Below, in pieces: positions 1 to 8,681 of a stretch of 55,168 nt of DNA. The position numbers were made by a program, and so were the translations under genes. Position 1 is the stretch's first letter; each line of letters starts with the position of its first letter. The DNA comes from Bacteroidota bacterium (lineage in GTDB: Bacteria > Bacteroidota > Bacteroidia > Bacteroidales > Lentimicrobiaceae), in contig WSXU01000030.1 of assembly GCA_009773455.1 (NCBI GenBank), forward strand, positions 1 through 55,168. Reading direction: 5' to 3'. The notes below the pieces were generated by a model. That model did not search any database. It was not told where the DNA came from and worked only from the letters and a program-made list of their open reading frames with translations.

Positions 1-6
1 AACAAA

Positions 7-32
7 AGAAGCGCTGTAAAAACAGCGCTTCT
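7..32 (-). terminator. Rho-independent terminator of the leftward DUF4402 gene
   Basis: Perfect 11-bp inverted repeat (7-17 with 22-32) and a 4-nt loop. Read on the minus strand it is followed by a T-rich stretch, as expected just downstream of the gene that stops at 53. Confidence 0.75.
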
Positions 33-52
33 TGTTAAGGGGCCTACAATGA

Positions 53-562
53 TTAGTTGTAGGCAAAGGTAAGACTGAAAGTTCCAGTGTACATACCTAC
101 GGGGTTATCTTGCATGGAGCTTACATAAAGAGTAGCTCCGATACTTACGATTTCAGAACCTCCTGCCAGAACGCCGGTGCCTGTGCCGGCGGGTGGGTCG
201 CTGACCCAGTCGTTGACCTGCATGGTTTGGCTGGTTGCCTGGTTCACCAGTTCGATTGGCCCGTCGGGCAGCTGAACTGAGAATGTGGCTTCCGGAGCGC
301 CTGTGATCAGGAATCTGCCGGGGGAAGAGCTTCCGCCGCCAAGGATCACTGAACCCTGGGCCGACCTAACTCCATCGGGAGAAACGATCACCTGTCCGCC
401 ATTGACCTCCGGGGAGAACTTACCGAAGTGCAGTTGTGCATTTTCGGTGGCGGTTAAGGCTGCAATCACCTCGGCGTGAGCCTGTGATGAAACTGCTGCC
501 TGTGACCAGACTTTGCAGGAAAAGAGCAGGAAAAAAAGAACTACGGCTGTGTTTCGTAACAT
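53..562 (-). CDS. DUF4402 family exported protein (copy 1)
   Basis: About 169 residues. I chose the ATG at 562 because the protein then opens with a clean signal peptide (MLRNTAVVLFFLLFSCKVWSQ, cleavage after WSQ); the upstream ATG at 625 would put a polar extension before it. After the leader come small residues and beta-prone sequence with 'LHFGKFSP', 'GGQVIVSPDGVRS' and the ending 'YTGTFSLTFAYN'. That pattern of an early FG.. strand, a G-V-R-S turn and a terminal aromatic-Tyr-Asn is the DUF4402 layout seen in exported Bacteroidota proteins of unknown function. It is paralogous to the next gene and to the one at 21711-22130. Possible surface or fimbria-like structural role, but this is inference. 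Confidence 0.8.
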   Translation of the reverse strand: MLRNTAVVLFFLLFSCKVWSQAAVSSQAHAEVIAALTATENAQLHFGKFSPEVNGGQVIVSPDGVRSAQGSVILGGGSSSPGRFLITGAPEATFSVQLPDGPIELVNQATSQTMQVNDWVSDPPAGTGTGVLAGGSEIVSIGATLYVSSMQDNPVGMYTGTFSLTFAYN

Positions 563-660
563 TATCGGTATCGATAAACTTAAGGAGCGTTTGAAAGAGA
601 GGCTGGAGAGCTGGTTTGAAAACATCGCTGTTATCCCCGCTTTTCAACGATCAATAAGAT

Positions 661-1170
661 TTAGTTGTAAGCGATGGTTACATCATAGGTACCTGAGTAG
701 TTACCTTTAGCCTGGCTTGCACCTACGTTGAGGGTTGCACCCACGTTGATGGTCTGTGAACCGCTACCGTTGAGAAGTCCTGTAGGAGTAGGATCAGACG
801 TGAAGTTATTAACGGTCATGCTGTTGGCGCCACTTGAAATGGTAATAGAAGCCGGCAGTGTGATTGAGTAGGTTGCATTGGGTTCGCCTGTGGCGGTATA
901 GATGGCATTGTTGTAAGTTCCGATGGCAGAAGGAGTAACGCCTCCGGTGTGTGACCTTACGCCGGCAGGAGTGATGGTTACTGTACCGACAGAGCTGCTT
1001 GAAGCGATGTTGCCAAAAGCGAGACCCTGGGTATTGGTGAGTGTGATCGGGGTGATGATGCGTGCGGTTGCGGTTGCATCGTCGGTGGCTGAAGTAGCCT
1101 GTGCGTTAACGTTAAGAGAAGCGATGGTCATCAGAATTACCCCCGTAAGAATGATAGTTACCTTTTTCAT
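661..1170 (-). CDS. DUF4402 family exported protein (copy 2)
   Basis: About 169 residues from the ATG at 1170 (MKKVTIILTGVILMTIASLNVNAQ, a textbook signal peptide cleaved after NAQ). The reading frame stays open further upstream, but that extension has no signal character and runs through the regulatory region. The mature part is Thr/Ala/Gly/Ser-rich with 'LAFGNIASS', 'GTVTITPAGVRSHTGG' and the ending 'YSGTYDVTIAYN', closely matching the gene at 53-562. The two lie head to tail and may share a transcript. Function is unknown; an extracellular beta-sandwich structural protein is the most I would infer. Confidence 0.82.
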   Translation of the reverse strand: MKKVTIILTGVILMTIASLNVNAQATSATDDATATARIITPITLTNTQGLAFGNIASSSSVGTVTITPAGVRSHTGGVTPSAIGTYNNAIYTATGEPNATYSITLPASITISSGANSMTVNNFTSDPTPTGLLNGSGSQTINVGATLNVGASQAKGNYSGTYDVTIAYN

Positions 1171-1370
1171 TGTTTTAAGTTTTTGAGTTGTTATTGTTTT
1201 GTTTGATAAGTCAGAAAACGTGCCACCGGTAGCAGACAGTTCGTGCCAGAATGCAACACGGCCTGAATCATTCTCTGTAACGAGCTGAAAAACAGATACA
1301 AAACATTCAATATTTTTCTCAGCATTTTTTTCTTCGACAAAACCAACCAAAATATTACCTAGCAAATTGT

Positions 1371-1455
1371 CTTTTCCGGGGACAGTTAATTCCCGGAATG
1401 GGACATTTTCCGGAAATAGAGCTGCTCTTTTCTTTGCTTTTATACATTCCGGAAT
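1371..1455. promoter_or_regulatory. Cluster of CCGGAA palindromes upstream of xdhC
   Basis: The 346-bp divergent gap between the DUF4402 gene and xdhC holds four related sites: a degenerate one at about 1373-1381, 1389-1399, a perfect palindrome TTTCCGGAAA at 1407-1416 and a perfect palindrome ATTCCGGAAT at 1446-1455. The last is 61 bp upstream of the xdhC start. They look like operator half-sites for a dimeric regulator, but no regulator is known to me for this motif. I found no full-consensus promoter here; a near-match to the -7 box (TAATTTAG) lies shortly before xdhC. Confidence 0.35.
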
Positions 1456-1516
1456 TTTGGCCAACTGTTGATTTTGCTGTTGTTTTTACTAATTTAGCCT
1501 GTTCTATCCGGATGTT

Positions 1517-2290
1517 ATGTTAGAAATAATCAATGAACTGATCAGTATTGAAAAGAACCGGATTCCGGCTGTGCTTTGTATTGTAACGGCAACCACCGGG
1601 TCGACGCCACGAAAGGCAGGGTCTAAAATGATTGTATTTCAGGATGGTACTTGCAGAGGGACCATTGGAGGGGGCAGCATCGAATTCCAGGTCATCAGGG
1701 AGGCACAGTCACTGATAAGTTCCGGTGGCAATATACAGGTCAGGAACTTTAAATTGCTCGAGGACCTGAATATGCAATGCGGAGGATCAATGGAGATTTA
1801 TTTTGAGCCCATTGCCTGTCAGCCAAAGTTGTACATATTTGGTGGAGGACACATAGGAAAGGCTTTGGCAGGGTATGCAACCGGTCTGGGATTTCATCCT
1901 GTGGTGATCGATCCCCGCCAGGGCATATTTGATGACTGGAACCTGTTTGCAGGTGAATTGATGAGTGGTGATTATCTTGATATGGCCGCTTCCCTTGATT
2001 TTAATGACAATACCTATATTGTTATTGTTACCCATCAGCATGAATCGGATGAGAAGTTGCTCCATTATTGCGCCCTGAAGGAATTTGCCTATCTGGGCAT
2101 GATCGGTAGCAAAAGAAAAGTCGGGGAAATCAGCAAGCGGGCCATCGAGACAGGAAAACTTACAGCTGAAATTCTTTCCGGAATAGACATGCCGATCGGA
2201 ATTCCTTTTGCAGCTGAAACACCTGCTGAAATAGCCATCAGTATCATTGCAAAAATGATTGATGTTAAAAATACCAGGAAAAAATCATGA
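1517..2290 (+). CDS. xdhC: XdhC/CoxI family molybdenum-hydroxylase maturation factor
   Basis: 257 residues. XdhC-type proteins bind molybdenum cofactor, help its sulfuration and insert it into xanthine dehydrogenase. The N-terminal half has the family signatures 'TGSTPRKAGSKM' and 'GTIGGGSIE' followed by 'MQCGGSMEIYFEP'. The C-terminal half is a Rossmann domain beginning 'LYIFGGGHIGKAL' (about residues 107-119), then 'THQHESDEKLL' and 'YLGMIGSKRK'. The gene overlaps the next start by 4 bp (ATGA at 2287-2290), so it is translationally coupled to the dehydrogenase subunits. In E. coli the related accessory genes of selenium-type hydroxylases are yqeB and yqeC; this is the only member of that kind I see in the window. 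Confidence 0.9.
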   Translation: MLEIINELISIEKNRIPAVLCIVTATTGSTPRKAGSKMIVFQDGTCRGTIGGGSIEFQVIREAQSLISSGGNIQVRNFKLLEDLNMQCGGSMEIYFEPIACQPKLYIFGGGHIGKALAGYATGLGFHPVVIDPRQGIFDDWNLFAGELMSGDYLDMAASLDFNDNTYIVIVTHQHESDEKLLHYCALKEFAYLGMIGSKRKVGEISKRAIETGKLTAEILSGIDMPIGIPFAAETPAEIAISIIAKMIDVKNTRKKS

Positions 2291-3733
2291 AAGGCAATGT
2301 TATAAGGTTTTTGCTTAACGAGAAGTTAATTGAACTTGATTTCAGCCTTTTTCCTGAACTCAAACCAACCACCACAGTCCTGAATTACCTCCGGTCCCCT
2401 GCCATTTCATAAAGGTGTCAAAGAGGGTTGTGCCGAAGGCGATTGTGGTGCCTGTACAGTGGTTGTTGCGGAAAATGTTGAAGGGAATCTTATCTATAGA
2501 ACCATCGATAGCTGCCTGGTTTTTCTTCCGATGCTCCATGGGAAACAGCTGATCACTGTTGAACACCTGGCCGATGGTGACAAACTCCATCCGGTTCAAC
2601 AGGCGATGGTTGACCGGAACGGAAGTCAATGCGGCTACTGTACGCCGGGTATCGTCATGTCATTGTTCGGATTATATAAGAATCACAGTAATCCCTCAAT
2701 GGACAGCATTGAAGATTCTCTTACAGGAAATCTATGCCGCTGCACAGGTTACCGGCCGATCATCGATGCGGCAGGTATTGCCTGTCAGGGAGGTGAACAG
2801 GATAAGTTTGCAGCCTCAGCACCCGGAATCGTTTCCAGACTGATTGAAATTACAAAAGATAAAACACCGGTCGGTATTTTAACCTCGCAACAAAAGTATC
2901 TGAAACCTTTGACGCTGACCGATGCCCTGCGTTTCAGAAAAGATTATCCGGAAGCCATTGTTGTGAGTGGTGCAACAGACATCGCCCTGCGTCAGACGAA
3001 GAAAAAGGAGCTGCTGAAAGAAATCATTGATCTTTCTGATGTTCAGGAATTGAAATATTTCAGGGAGGAACCGGATTATTTTCAGGTGGGTTCCGGCTAT
3101 CCGATCGAATCACTGAGAATGGCATCGGATGGAAAAATACCGGCATTAAAAAAGATGCTGGATATTTTTGGCTCACTTCAAATTAGAAACCTGGCAACTC
3201 TTGGAGGTAACATTGGCTCCGCCTCTCCGATCGGTGATACACTTCCATTCCTTATAGCCTGTAATGCTCAGGTTGAACTTAAGTCAACAAATGTAGTAAG
3301 ACGATGTAGCATTGAGGATTTCATCATTGGGTATCGCTCTGTTGATCTGTTTCCTGACGAATTAATTACTACTGTCTTTATTCCAAAGCCCACTCCAGGA
3401 GAATTCATAAGATCCTACAAGGTTTCAAGACGGAAAAACCTTGATATTTCAACAGTAAGCGCTGGTTTTTACCTTCTATCCGAAAACGGGACAACCACCG
3501 ATATCAGACTGGTTTTCGGTGGTATGGCAGCTCAACCCATCAGGGCTTTAAAGACAGAAAAGTTTCTGCGGGGTAAACCCTGGACTGATAAGAATGTGCA
3601 TGATGCTATGCAAATTCTTATCAGTGAGTTTACTCCACTGAGCGATGCCCGTGCCAATGCCGGTTACCGTAACCTGGTTGCCCGGAATCTGTTGCTTAAA
3701 TTCTTTGAAGAATCGAAAGGGCAGCCATCATGA
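2287..3733 (+). pseudogene. xdhA: Xanthine dehydrogenase 2Fe-2S/FAD subunit, frameshifted near its 5' end
   Basis: Translation from ATG 2287 gives a proper ferredoxin-like start (MKGNVIRFLLNEKLIELDF) but stops at 2410-2412. The +1 frame then continues without a break to 3733. Removing one C from the CCCC run at 2396-2399 joins them through 'NYLRSLPFHKGVKEGC', as expected for the family. The rejoined protein (about 481 residues) has the plant-type cluster CAEGDCGAC, the second cluster CGYC...CRC and then an FAD-binding domain with 'SGATDIALR' and 'RNLATLGGNIGSASPIGD'. It overlaps xdhC and xdhB by 4 bp each. If the shift is real, the intact part could only start near GTG 2459, losing the first iron-sulfur ligands and probably activity. 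A homopolymer sequencing error is the main alternative. Confidence 0.85.
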
Positions 3734-6039
3734 TACACGATAACCTGAAACACGACAGCGCACATAAACATGTTACCGGGAAGTCGGTCTATGTGAATGA
3801 CATGGATGTCAGCCCGTTGCAGCTTGCGGGTAGGGTTGTTTACAGCCCACTGGCACATGCAAGGATCAAATCGGTTGATTTTGCCGATGCGCTAAGGGTG
3901 CAAGGGGTTGCTTCGATTCTTTCAGCCGCGGATATTCCCGGAGCTAACCAGATGGGTCCGGTCATTCACGACGAACCCTGTCTGGCTGAAGCAGAAGTCA
4001 ACTTTATAGGTCAGGCGGTGCTGTTGATTGCTGCAGAGACGGATGAAATTGCCATAGAAGCAGAAAGCCTGATCCGGATTGAATATGAGGAAATGGAGGC
4101 TGTGCTTTCGCTGCGCGAAGCCATAGATAAGAATCTTCTGATTGCTCCTGTTCGATTTATAATCAGTGGCAATGCTGATGAAGCTTTGTTCAATGCCCCT
4201 TACCGGCTCGAAGGAGAGCTTGAAACAGGTGCCCAGGAACACTGGTACCTCGAAACCCAGTCTGCTCTGGCGGTACCCGGCGAAGGGAATGAAATGCTTG
4301 TTCATGCTTCGAGTCAGAACCCGGCTGAAACGCAGGCCATCGTAGCCGAAGTGCTGGGGATTTCCAAAAATGAGGTCGATGTTGAGGTCAGACGGATGGG
4401 TGGAGCCTTTGGTGGAAAGGAAACCCAGGCCAATCATGTGGCTGCATGGGCCGCTTTGCTGGCCAATGCAACAAAAAGACCTGTAAAAATCCACCTTTTC
4501 CGCGACGATGATCAGAAGATTACAGGAAAGCGGCACCGCTTTCTTTCAAAATATGCGATAGGCTTTGATAAGTCAGGGAAAATACTCGCATACAAAGTTG
4601 AGCTCAACAGTGATGCTGGTTCATCAACCGATCTGAGCCGCGCTATCCTGGAAAGGGCTATGTTTCATGCTGAAAATGCCTGTTACATTCCCGATATCAG
4701 TATAACCGGCAAAGCGTTCAGAACAAACCTTCCTTCCAATACGGCGTTCCGGGGATTCGGCGGGCCTCAGGGAATGGCCGTGATTGAACAGGCCATCGAC
4801 AAGGTTGCCAGGTTCCTGAGGAAAGATCCGGCAGAGATTCGAAAAATCAATTTTTACGGGATTGGTTCAGAAAATCGGACACCATATGGCAAAGTAGTTG
4901 AAAACAACCGCCTGCATGTGATGTTTGACAGGCTGATGGCTTCGTCCGACTATATGAAAAGACGTGCGGAAACCGATGCATTCAATGGCCTGAACCGGTT
5001 TATTAAAAAGGGGTTGGCGATCACTCCTGTAAAGTTCGGAATTTCATTTACAACTGCTTTTCTCAACCAGGCCGGGGCATTGGTGAATATTTATAAAGAC
5101 GGTACTGTCCTGGTTAATCATGGTGGTACCGAAATGGGACAAGGACTTTATACAAAAATCCATGGAGTTGCTTCGGCAGAACTGGGCATTGGTCCTGAAT
5201 TTATTAAGGTAACTCCTACAAATACATCCAAAGTTCCGAATACCTCTGCAACAGCGGCATCTTCAGGCAGTGACCTTAACGGGATGGCGGTTAAAGCAGC
5301 CATTGACACGTTAAAGTCCCGGCTGGTTCCTGTTGCCTGCACTGAATTACAGAAAGCCGGATTGAACAGGCCTGATCCTGATAAAATCGTCTTTATTGAA
5401 AATAAAGTCTTTCAGGCCGGTGAACCCGGTGTAAAGATTCCCTTTGACCAATTGATACAGTCAGCCTATCTGGCGCAGGTCAGCCTGAGTGCAACCGGTT
5501 TCTACAAAACCCCTGGTATCCACTTTGACAGGGATGCAGGCAAAGGAAACCCATTTTACTATTATGCCTATGGAATGGCAGTTTCAGAAGTCAGCGTGGA
5601 TGTGCTGACCGGTGAATATAAACTGCTCAGAACAGATATTCTGCATGACGTCGGTGATTCGCTCAACGAAGACATTGATATCGGTCAGATTGAAGGAGGA
5701 TTTATACAGGGCGTCGGATGGTGCTCCACGGAGGAGATCAAATGGGATAACAAGGGCAGGTTATTGACCCATTCACCCGATACCTACAAGATTCCAACAG
5801 TGAATGACATTCCGGGTGATTTCAGGGTTGAACTGCTGAAAGATTACCCCAATGAAGGCACAATCCGCAAGAGCAAAGCTGTTGGAGAGCCGCCGTTTAT
5901 GCTGGCATTTTCGGTATGGTTAGCCATCAAGGATGCTATCTCGGCAGTGGGTAACCACGAAGTTGAACCTGAATTCTCCCTGCCCGCTACCGCGGAAGTG
6001 GTTTTGATGAGTATCGAGAAAGTAAAAAGTAAGGAGTAA
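3730..6039 (+). CDS. xdhB: Xanthine dehydrogenase molybdopterin-binding subunit
   Basis: 769 residues, the usual size of the large subunit in two-component bacterial xanthine dehydrogenases. It hydroxylates hypoxanthine/xanthine at the Mo site and passes electrons to the 2Fe-2S/FAD partner encoded just upstream. Motifs in order: 'RRMGGAFGGKETQ' (the Glu corresponds to substrate-binding Glu802 of bovine xanthine oxidase), 'NTAFRGFGGPQ' (Arg equivalent to Arg880), 'GGTEMGQGLYTK', and 'SKAVGEPPFMLA' with the catalytic Glu of the GEPP motif. All key residues are present, so this is a true xanthine dehydrogenase by motif. The last codons (KVKSKE, stop) lie inside a 7-bp repeat, so the extreme C-terminus looks repeat-derived. 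Confidence 0.93.
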   Translation: MIHDNLKHDSAHKHVTGKSVYVNDMDVSPLQLAGRVVYSPLAHARIKSVDFADALRVQGVASILSAADIPGANQMGPVIHDEPCLAEAEVNFIGQAVLLIAAETDEIAIEAESLIRIEYEEMEAVLSLREAIDKNLLIAPVRFIISGNADEALFNAPYRLEGELETGAQEHWYLETQSALAVPGEGNEMLVHASSQNPAETQAIVAEVLGISKNEVDVEVRRMGGAFGGKETQANHVAAWAALLANATKRPVKIHLFRDDDQKITGKRHRFLSKYAIGFDKSGKILAYKVELNSDAGSSTDLSRAILERAMFHAENACYIPDISITGKAFRTNLPSNTAFRGFGGPQGMAVIEQAIDKVARFLRKDPAEIRKINFYGIGSENRTPYGKVVENNRLHVMFDRLMASSDYMKRRAETDAFNGLNRFIKKGLAITPVKFGISFTTAFLNQAGALVNIYKDGTVLVNHGGTEMGQGLYTKIHGVASAELGIGPEFIKVTPTNTSKVPNTSATAASSGSDLNGMAVKAAIDTLKSRLVPVACTELQKAGLNRPDPDKIVFIENKVFQAGEPGVKIPFDQLIQSAYLAQVSLSATGFYKTPGIHFDRDAGKGNPFYYYAYGMAVSEVSVDVLTGEYKLLRTDILHDVGDSLNEDIDIGQIEGGFIQGVGWCSTEEIKWDNKGRLLTHSPDTYKIPTVNDIPGDFRVELLKDYPNEGTIRKSKAVGEPPFMLAFSVWLAIKDAISAVGNHEVEPEFSLPATAEVVLMSIEKVKSKE

Positions 6040-6046
6040 GGAGTAA
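6021..6046. repeat. 7-bp tandem repeat running through the xdhB stop codon
   Basis: AGTAAAA, AGTAAGG, AGTAAGG, AGTAA in succession (6021-6046). The xdhB stop TAA at 6037-6039 is inside the array. The same AGTAAAA word forms the array upstream of the lycopene cyclase gene near 33987. Confidence 0.7.
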
Positions 6047-6149
6047 TACCTGCCGGTTTCCATTGTTTACAGAATAGTCATCGGATTGATAATCTGTATT
6101 ACAGGATCAGGTTGGATGCAATCGGAACAACATTTAATCAAAATAAAGA

Positions 6150-7337
6150 ATGAACGAAATTTTTGAAAAAATCAATGCATTGTCCCACAAATACAGGGAT
6201 TATACTGCGCAAAACCTGTCGAAACTTATACAGATCAAATCGACAAGCATGTTTGAAAAGGAGGTTCAGCTGGAGCTTAAACGCCAGATGGAAGAGGCCG
6301 GTTTCGATGAAGTACGCATCGACGGACTCGGAAATGTGATCGGACGGATAGGAAACGGAAAAAGAATCCTGGCCATTGACGGGCATATGGATACCGTTGA
6401 TGTGGGAAATGCCGCCAACTGGACCTTTGACCCTTTCAGCGGGGAGATTAAAGATGGCTTTGTTCATGGCCGGGGAACCGTTGACCAGAAAGGCGGTCCG
6501 GCAGCAGCCGTCACAAGTGGCAGGATATTGAAGGAACTCGGCTTTGACAGGGATCTGACCATTCTGGTCGTAGGCAGTGTGATGGAAGAAGACTGCGATG
6601 GTTTGTGCTGGAAATATATTGTAGAAGAAGAGGGCATCCGTCCCGATTTTGCGATCAGCACCGAACCCACTAACCTCAACATTTATCGTGGTCACCGTGG
6701 CAGGATGGAAATCCTTGTCCGTTTCAACGGCATCTCCTGTCATGGAAGTGCACCGGAGCGCGGAAAGAACGCCATTTATGCAGCCGCCCGTGCAGCCCTG
6801 GAGGTTGAGAAACTGAACGAACGTCTTCCTTTTGATGAATTTCTGGGAAAGGGCAGCATCACCATTTCAGAGATTAAATCAGGAAGTCCCTCATTGTGTG
6901 CCGTAGCCGATTATGCCCAGTTCCACCTCGACCGGCGTCTGACCTGGGGTGAGACCAAAGAATCGGCCTTAGCTGAGATTCAGGAAATCATCAAAGATAT
7001 GGATGCCTCGGTTGAAGTGCTTCATTACGATGAAGTTGCCTACACCGGACTGAAGTATGGTATGGAGAAGTATTATCCCACCTGGAAAATTCCGGCAGAT
7101 CATAAAGTCGTAACCACCGGAGTGGAAGCATTTACAGGACTCTTTGGTAAAGATCCGATCGTGGATAAATGGACATTCTCAACCAATGGTGTAACCATCA
7201 ACGGGTATTATGGCATCCCCATCATCGGCTTTGGCCCGGGAAATGAAGTGATGGCACATGCCCCGAACGAAAAAGTGAGAATCGACGATCTTGAAGTGGC
7301 GGCAGCATTCTATGCGGCTTATGCTTATTTAATTTAA
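6150..7337 (+). CDS. ygeY: YgeY family selenium-metabolism-linked M20 hydrolase
   Basis: 395 residues, matching the YgeY family of zinc amidohydrolases/peptidases that co-occur with selenium-dependent molybdenum hydroxylases. M20 metal motifs: 'IDGHMDTVDVG' (His, Asp), 'GRGTVDQKGG' (bridging Asp), 'VMEEDCDG' (catalytic Glu pair), 'ISTEPTN' and, near the end, 'VMAHAPNEKV' (metal His). It should cleave an amide or carbamoyl intermediate produced after purine ring opening; the exact substrate cannot be read from the sequence. It follows xdhB by 110 bp and precedes ygeW by 77 bp in the same direction, so it is probably in the xdhCAB-ygeYW transcript. Confidence 0.92.
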   Translation: MNEIFEKINALSHKYRDYTAQNLSKLIQIKSTSMFEKEVQLELKRQMEEAGFDEVRIDGLGNVIGRIGNGKRILAIDGHMDTVDVGNAANWTFDPFSGEIKDGFVHGRGTVDQKGGPAAAVTSGRILKELGFDRDLTILVVGSVMEEDCDGLCWKYIVEEEGIRPDFAISTEPTNLNIYRGHRGRMEILVRFNGISCHGSAPERGKNAIYAAARAALEVEKLNERLPFDEFLGKGSITISEIKSGSPSLCAVADYAQFHLDRRLTWGETKESALAEIQEIIKDMDASVEVLHYDEVAYTGLKYGMEKYYPTWKIPADHKVVTTGVEAFTGLFGKDPIVDKWTFSTNGVTINGYYGIPIIGFGPGNEVMAHAPNEKVRIDDLEVAAAFYAAYAYLI

Positions 7338-7341
7338 AGGA

Positions 7342-7373
7342 ATTAGCTAATTTGCTGATTAGCTAATTAGCAA
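7342..7373. repeat. Duplicated palindrome between ygeY and ygeW
   Basis: The 10-bp palindrome ATTAGCTAAT occurs at 7342-7351 and again at 7358-7367, followed by TAGCAAAT. It starts 5 bp after the ygeY stop. No T-tract follows, so it is not an obvious terminator; it belongs with the short-period junction arrays seen elsewhere in the window. Confidence 0.6.
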
Positions 7374-7414
7374 ATGAAGACATTGTGAAAAATTAAAATT
7401 GAAAAGAACCTTTT

Positions 7415-8602
7415 ATGTCAAATTTTACTCAACTGATTGAAGAACTTAAGAAATTAAAGTCAGGCCTTTTTGAAAAGGATTTCCTGCTTACCTGGGACAA
7501 AACCGAAGATGAACTCAGGCAGACCCTGCTGGTGGCTGAGGCCCTGAAACACCTGCGCGACCACAATATTTCAGCGAAGGTGTTCGACTCTGGCCTGGCC
7601 ATTTCAAATTTCAGGGACAATTCAACCCGTACCCGCTTCTCGTTTGCTTCGGCCTGCAACCTTCTGGGGCTCGAAGTGCAGGATCTTGACGAAACAAAAT
7701 CGCAGATCGCCCACGGTGAAACCGTTCGCGAAACGGCCAATATGATCAGCTTCCTTACCGATGTCATTGGCATCCGCGACGATATGTTCCTGGGCGAAGG
7801 CCATACCTATATGAAGGAAGTCGGCGATGCCCTCGACGATGGTTTTCAGCATGCCGTACTGCCTCAACGCCCCGGTATCGTCAACCTTCAGTGCGACATC
7901 GACCATCCGACACAATCCATGGCCGATCTGCTGCACCTCGTCAATTATTATGGCGGACTTGAGAACCTGAAAGGAAAGAAAATCGCCATGACCTGGGCCT
8001 ATTCGCCAAGTTATGGAAAGCCGCTTTCAGTGCCACAGGGGATCATCGGCCTGATGACCCGTTTCGGTATGGAGGTTGACCTGGCTTATCCGGAAGGTTA
8101 CACGCTTATTCCTGAAGTTGTTGAAATGGCTGGTAAACAGGCCTCTGCATCGGGAGGGAAGTTTCGTGTAGTGAACAGCATGGACGAAGCCTTTGCCAAT
8201 GCCGATATCGTTTATCCCAAAAGCTGGGCACCCTTTGCCGTCATGCAACAGCGTACCCAACTGCTGAAAACCTATGACAAGGATGGCCTTAAAGCCCTTG
8301 AACAGCAATGCCTTTCGAATAACGCCCGTTTTAAAGATTGGGAATGCACCGAAGAAAAGATGAAACTCACCAAAGGCGGAAAAGCCCTGTATATGCATTG
8401 CCTTCCGGCCGATATTTCAGATGTTTCCTGTAAAGAGGGCGAAGTAGCTGCCAGCGTGTTTGAGCGCTACCGCATCGAAACCTACAAGGAAGCAGGTTAC
8501 AAACCTTACATTATTGCTGCGATGATACTGAACAATAAGTTCAGCAATGCGGCAGAGATGCTGGAAAACCTTTATAAAGCAGGGAAGAAAAGGGTATTGT
8601 AA
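7415..8602 (+). CDS. ygeW: Knotted carbamoyltransferase YgeW
   Basis: 395 residues, the usual YgeW length (longer than ornithine carbamoyltransferase). Carbamoyl-phosphate site 'DNSTRTRFSF' (STRTR), then 'QIAHGETVRETANMIS', the 'DHPTQSMADL' motif and the 'MHCLPADIS' loop. This enzyme family sits in purine and allantoin-type degradation clusters and is thought to act phosphorolytically, releasing carbamoyl phosphate that a carbamate kinase could turn into ATP. No carbamate kinase gene lies in this window. ygeW is the last rightward gene before the convergent hyuA operon; a nested hairpin separates the two. Confidence 0.94.
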   Translation: MSNFTQLIEELKKLKSGLFEKDFLLTWDKTEDELRQTLLVAEALKHLRDHNISAKVFDSGLAISNFRDNSTRTRFSFASACNLLGLEVQDLDETKSQIAHGETVRETANMISFLTDVIGIRDDMFLGEGHTYMKEVGDALDDGFQHAVLPQRPGIVNLQCDIDHPTQSMADLLHLVNYYGGLENLKGKKIAMTWAYSPSYGKPLSVPQGIIGLMTRFGMEVDLAYPEGYTLIPEVVEMAGKQASASGGKFRVVNSMDEAFANADIVYPKSWAPFAVMQQRTQLLKTYDKDGLKALEQQCLSNNARFKDWECTEEKMKLTKGGKALYMHCLPADISDVSCKEGEVAASVFERYRIETYKEAGYKPYIIAAMILNNKFSNAAEMLENLYKAGKKRVL

Positions 8603-8611
8603 TAAAAGTAG

Positions 8612-8657
8612 GTGCGCATCTAACCCGCCAGAGGCGGGCAGGCTTTCTGATGCGCAC
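8612..8657. terminator. Nested hairpin between convergent ygeW and hyuA
   Basis: Outer arms GTGCGCAT (8612-8619) and ATGCGCAC (8650-8657) enclose a GC-rich inner hairpin CCCGCC (8624-8629), AGA loop, GGCGGG (8633-8638). There is no T-tract on either strand, so a classical bidirectional terminator is uncertain. It could be a cruciform or a transcript-stabilising structure. Confidence 0.45.
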
Positions 8658-8681
8658 TTCCATATCCCTGTATCAGTGCAA

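Noticed and set aside
3922-4536. A 204-codon open frame opposite xdhB
   Set aside because: Antisense shadow of the molybdopterin subunit; the plus-strand frame carries all family motifs.
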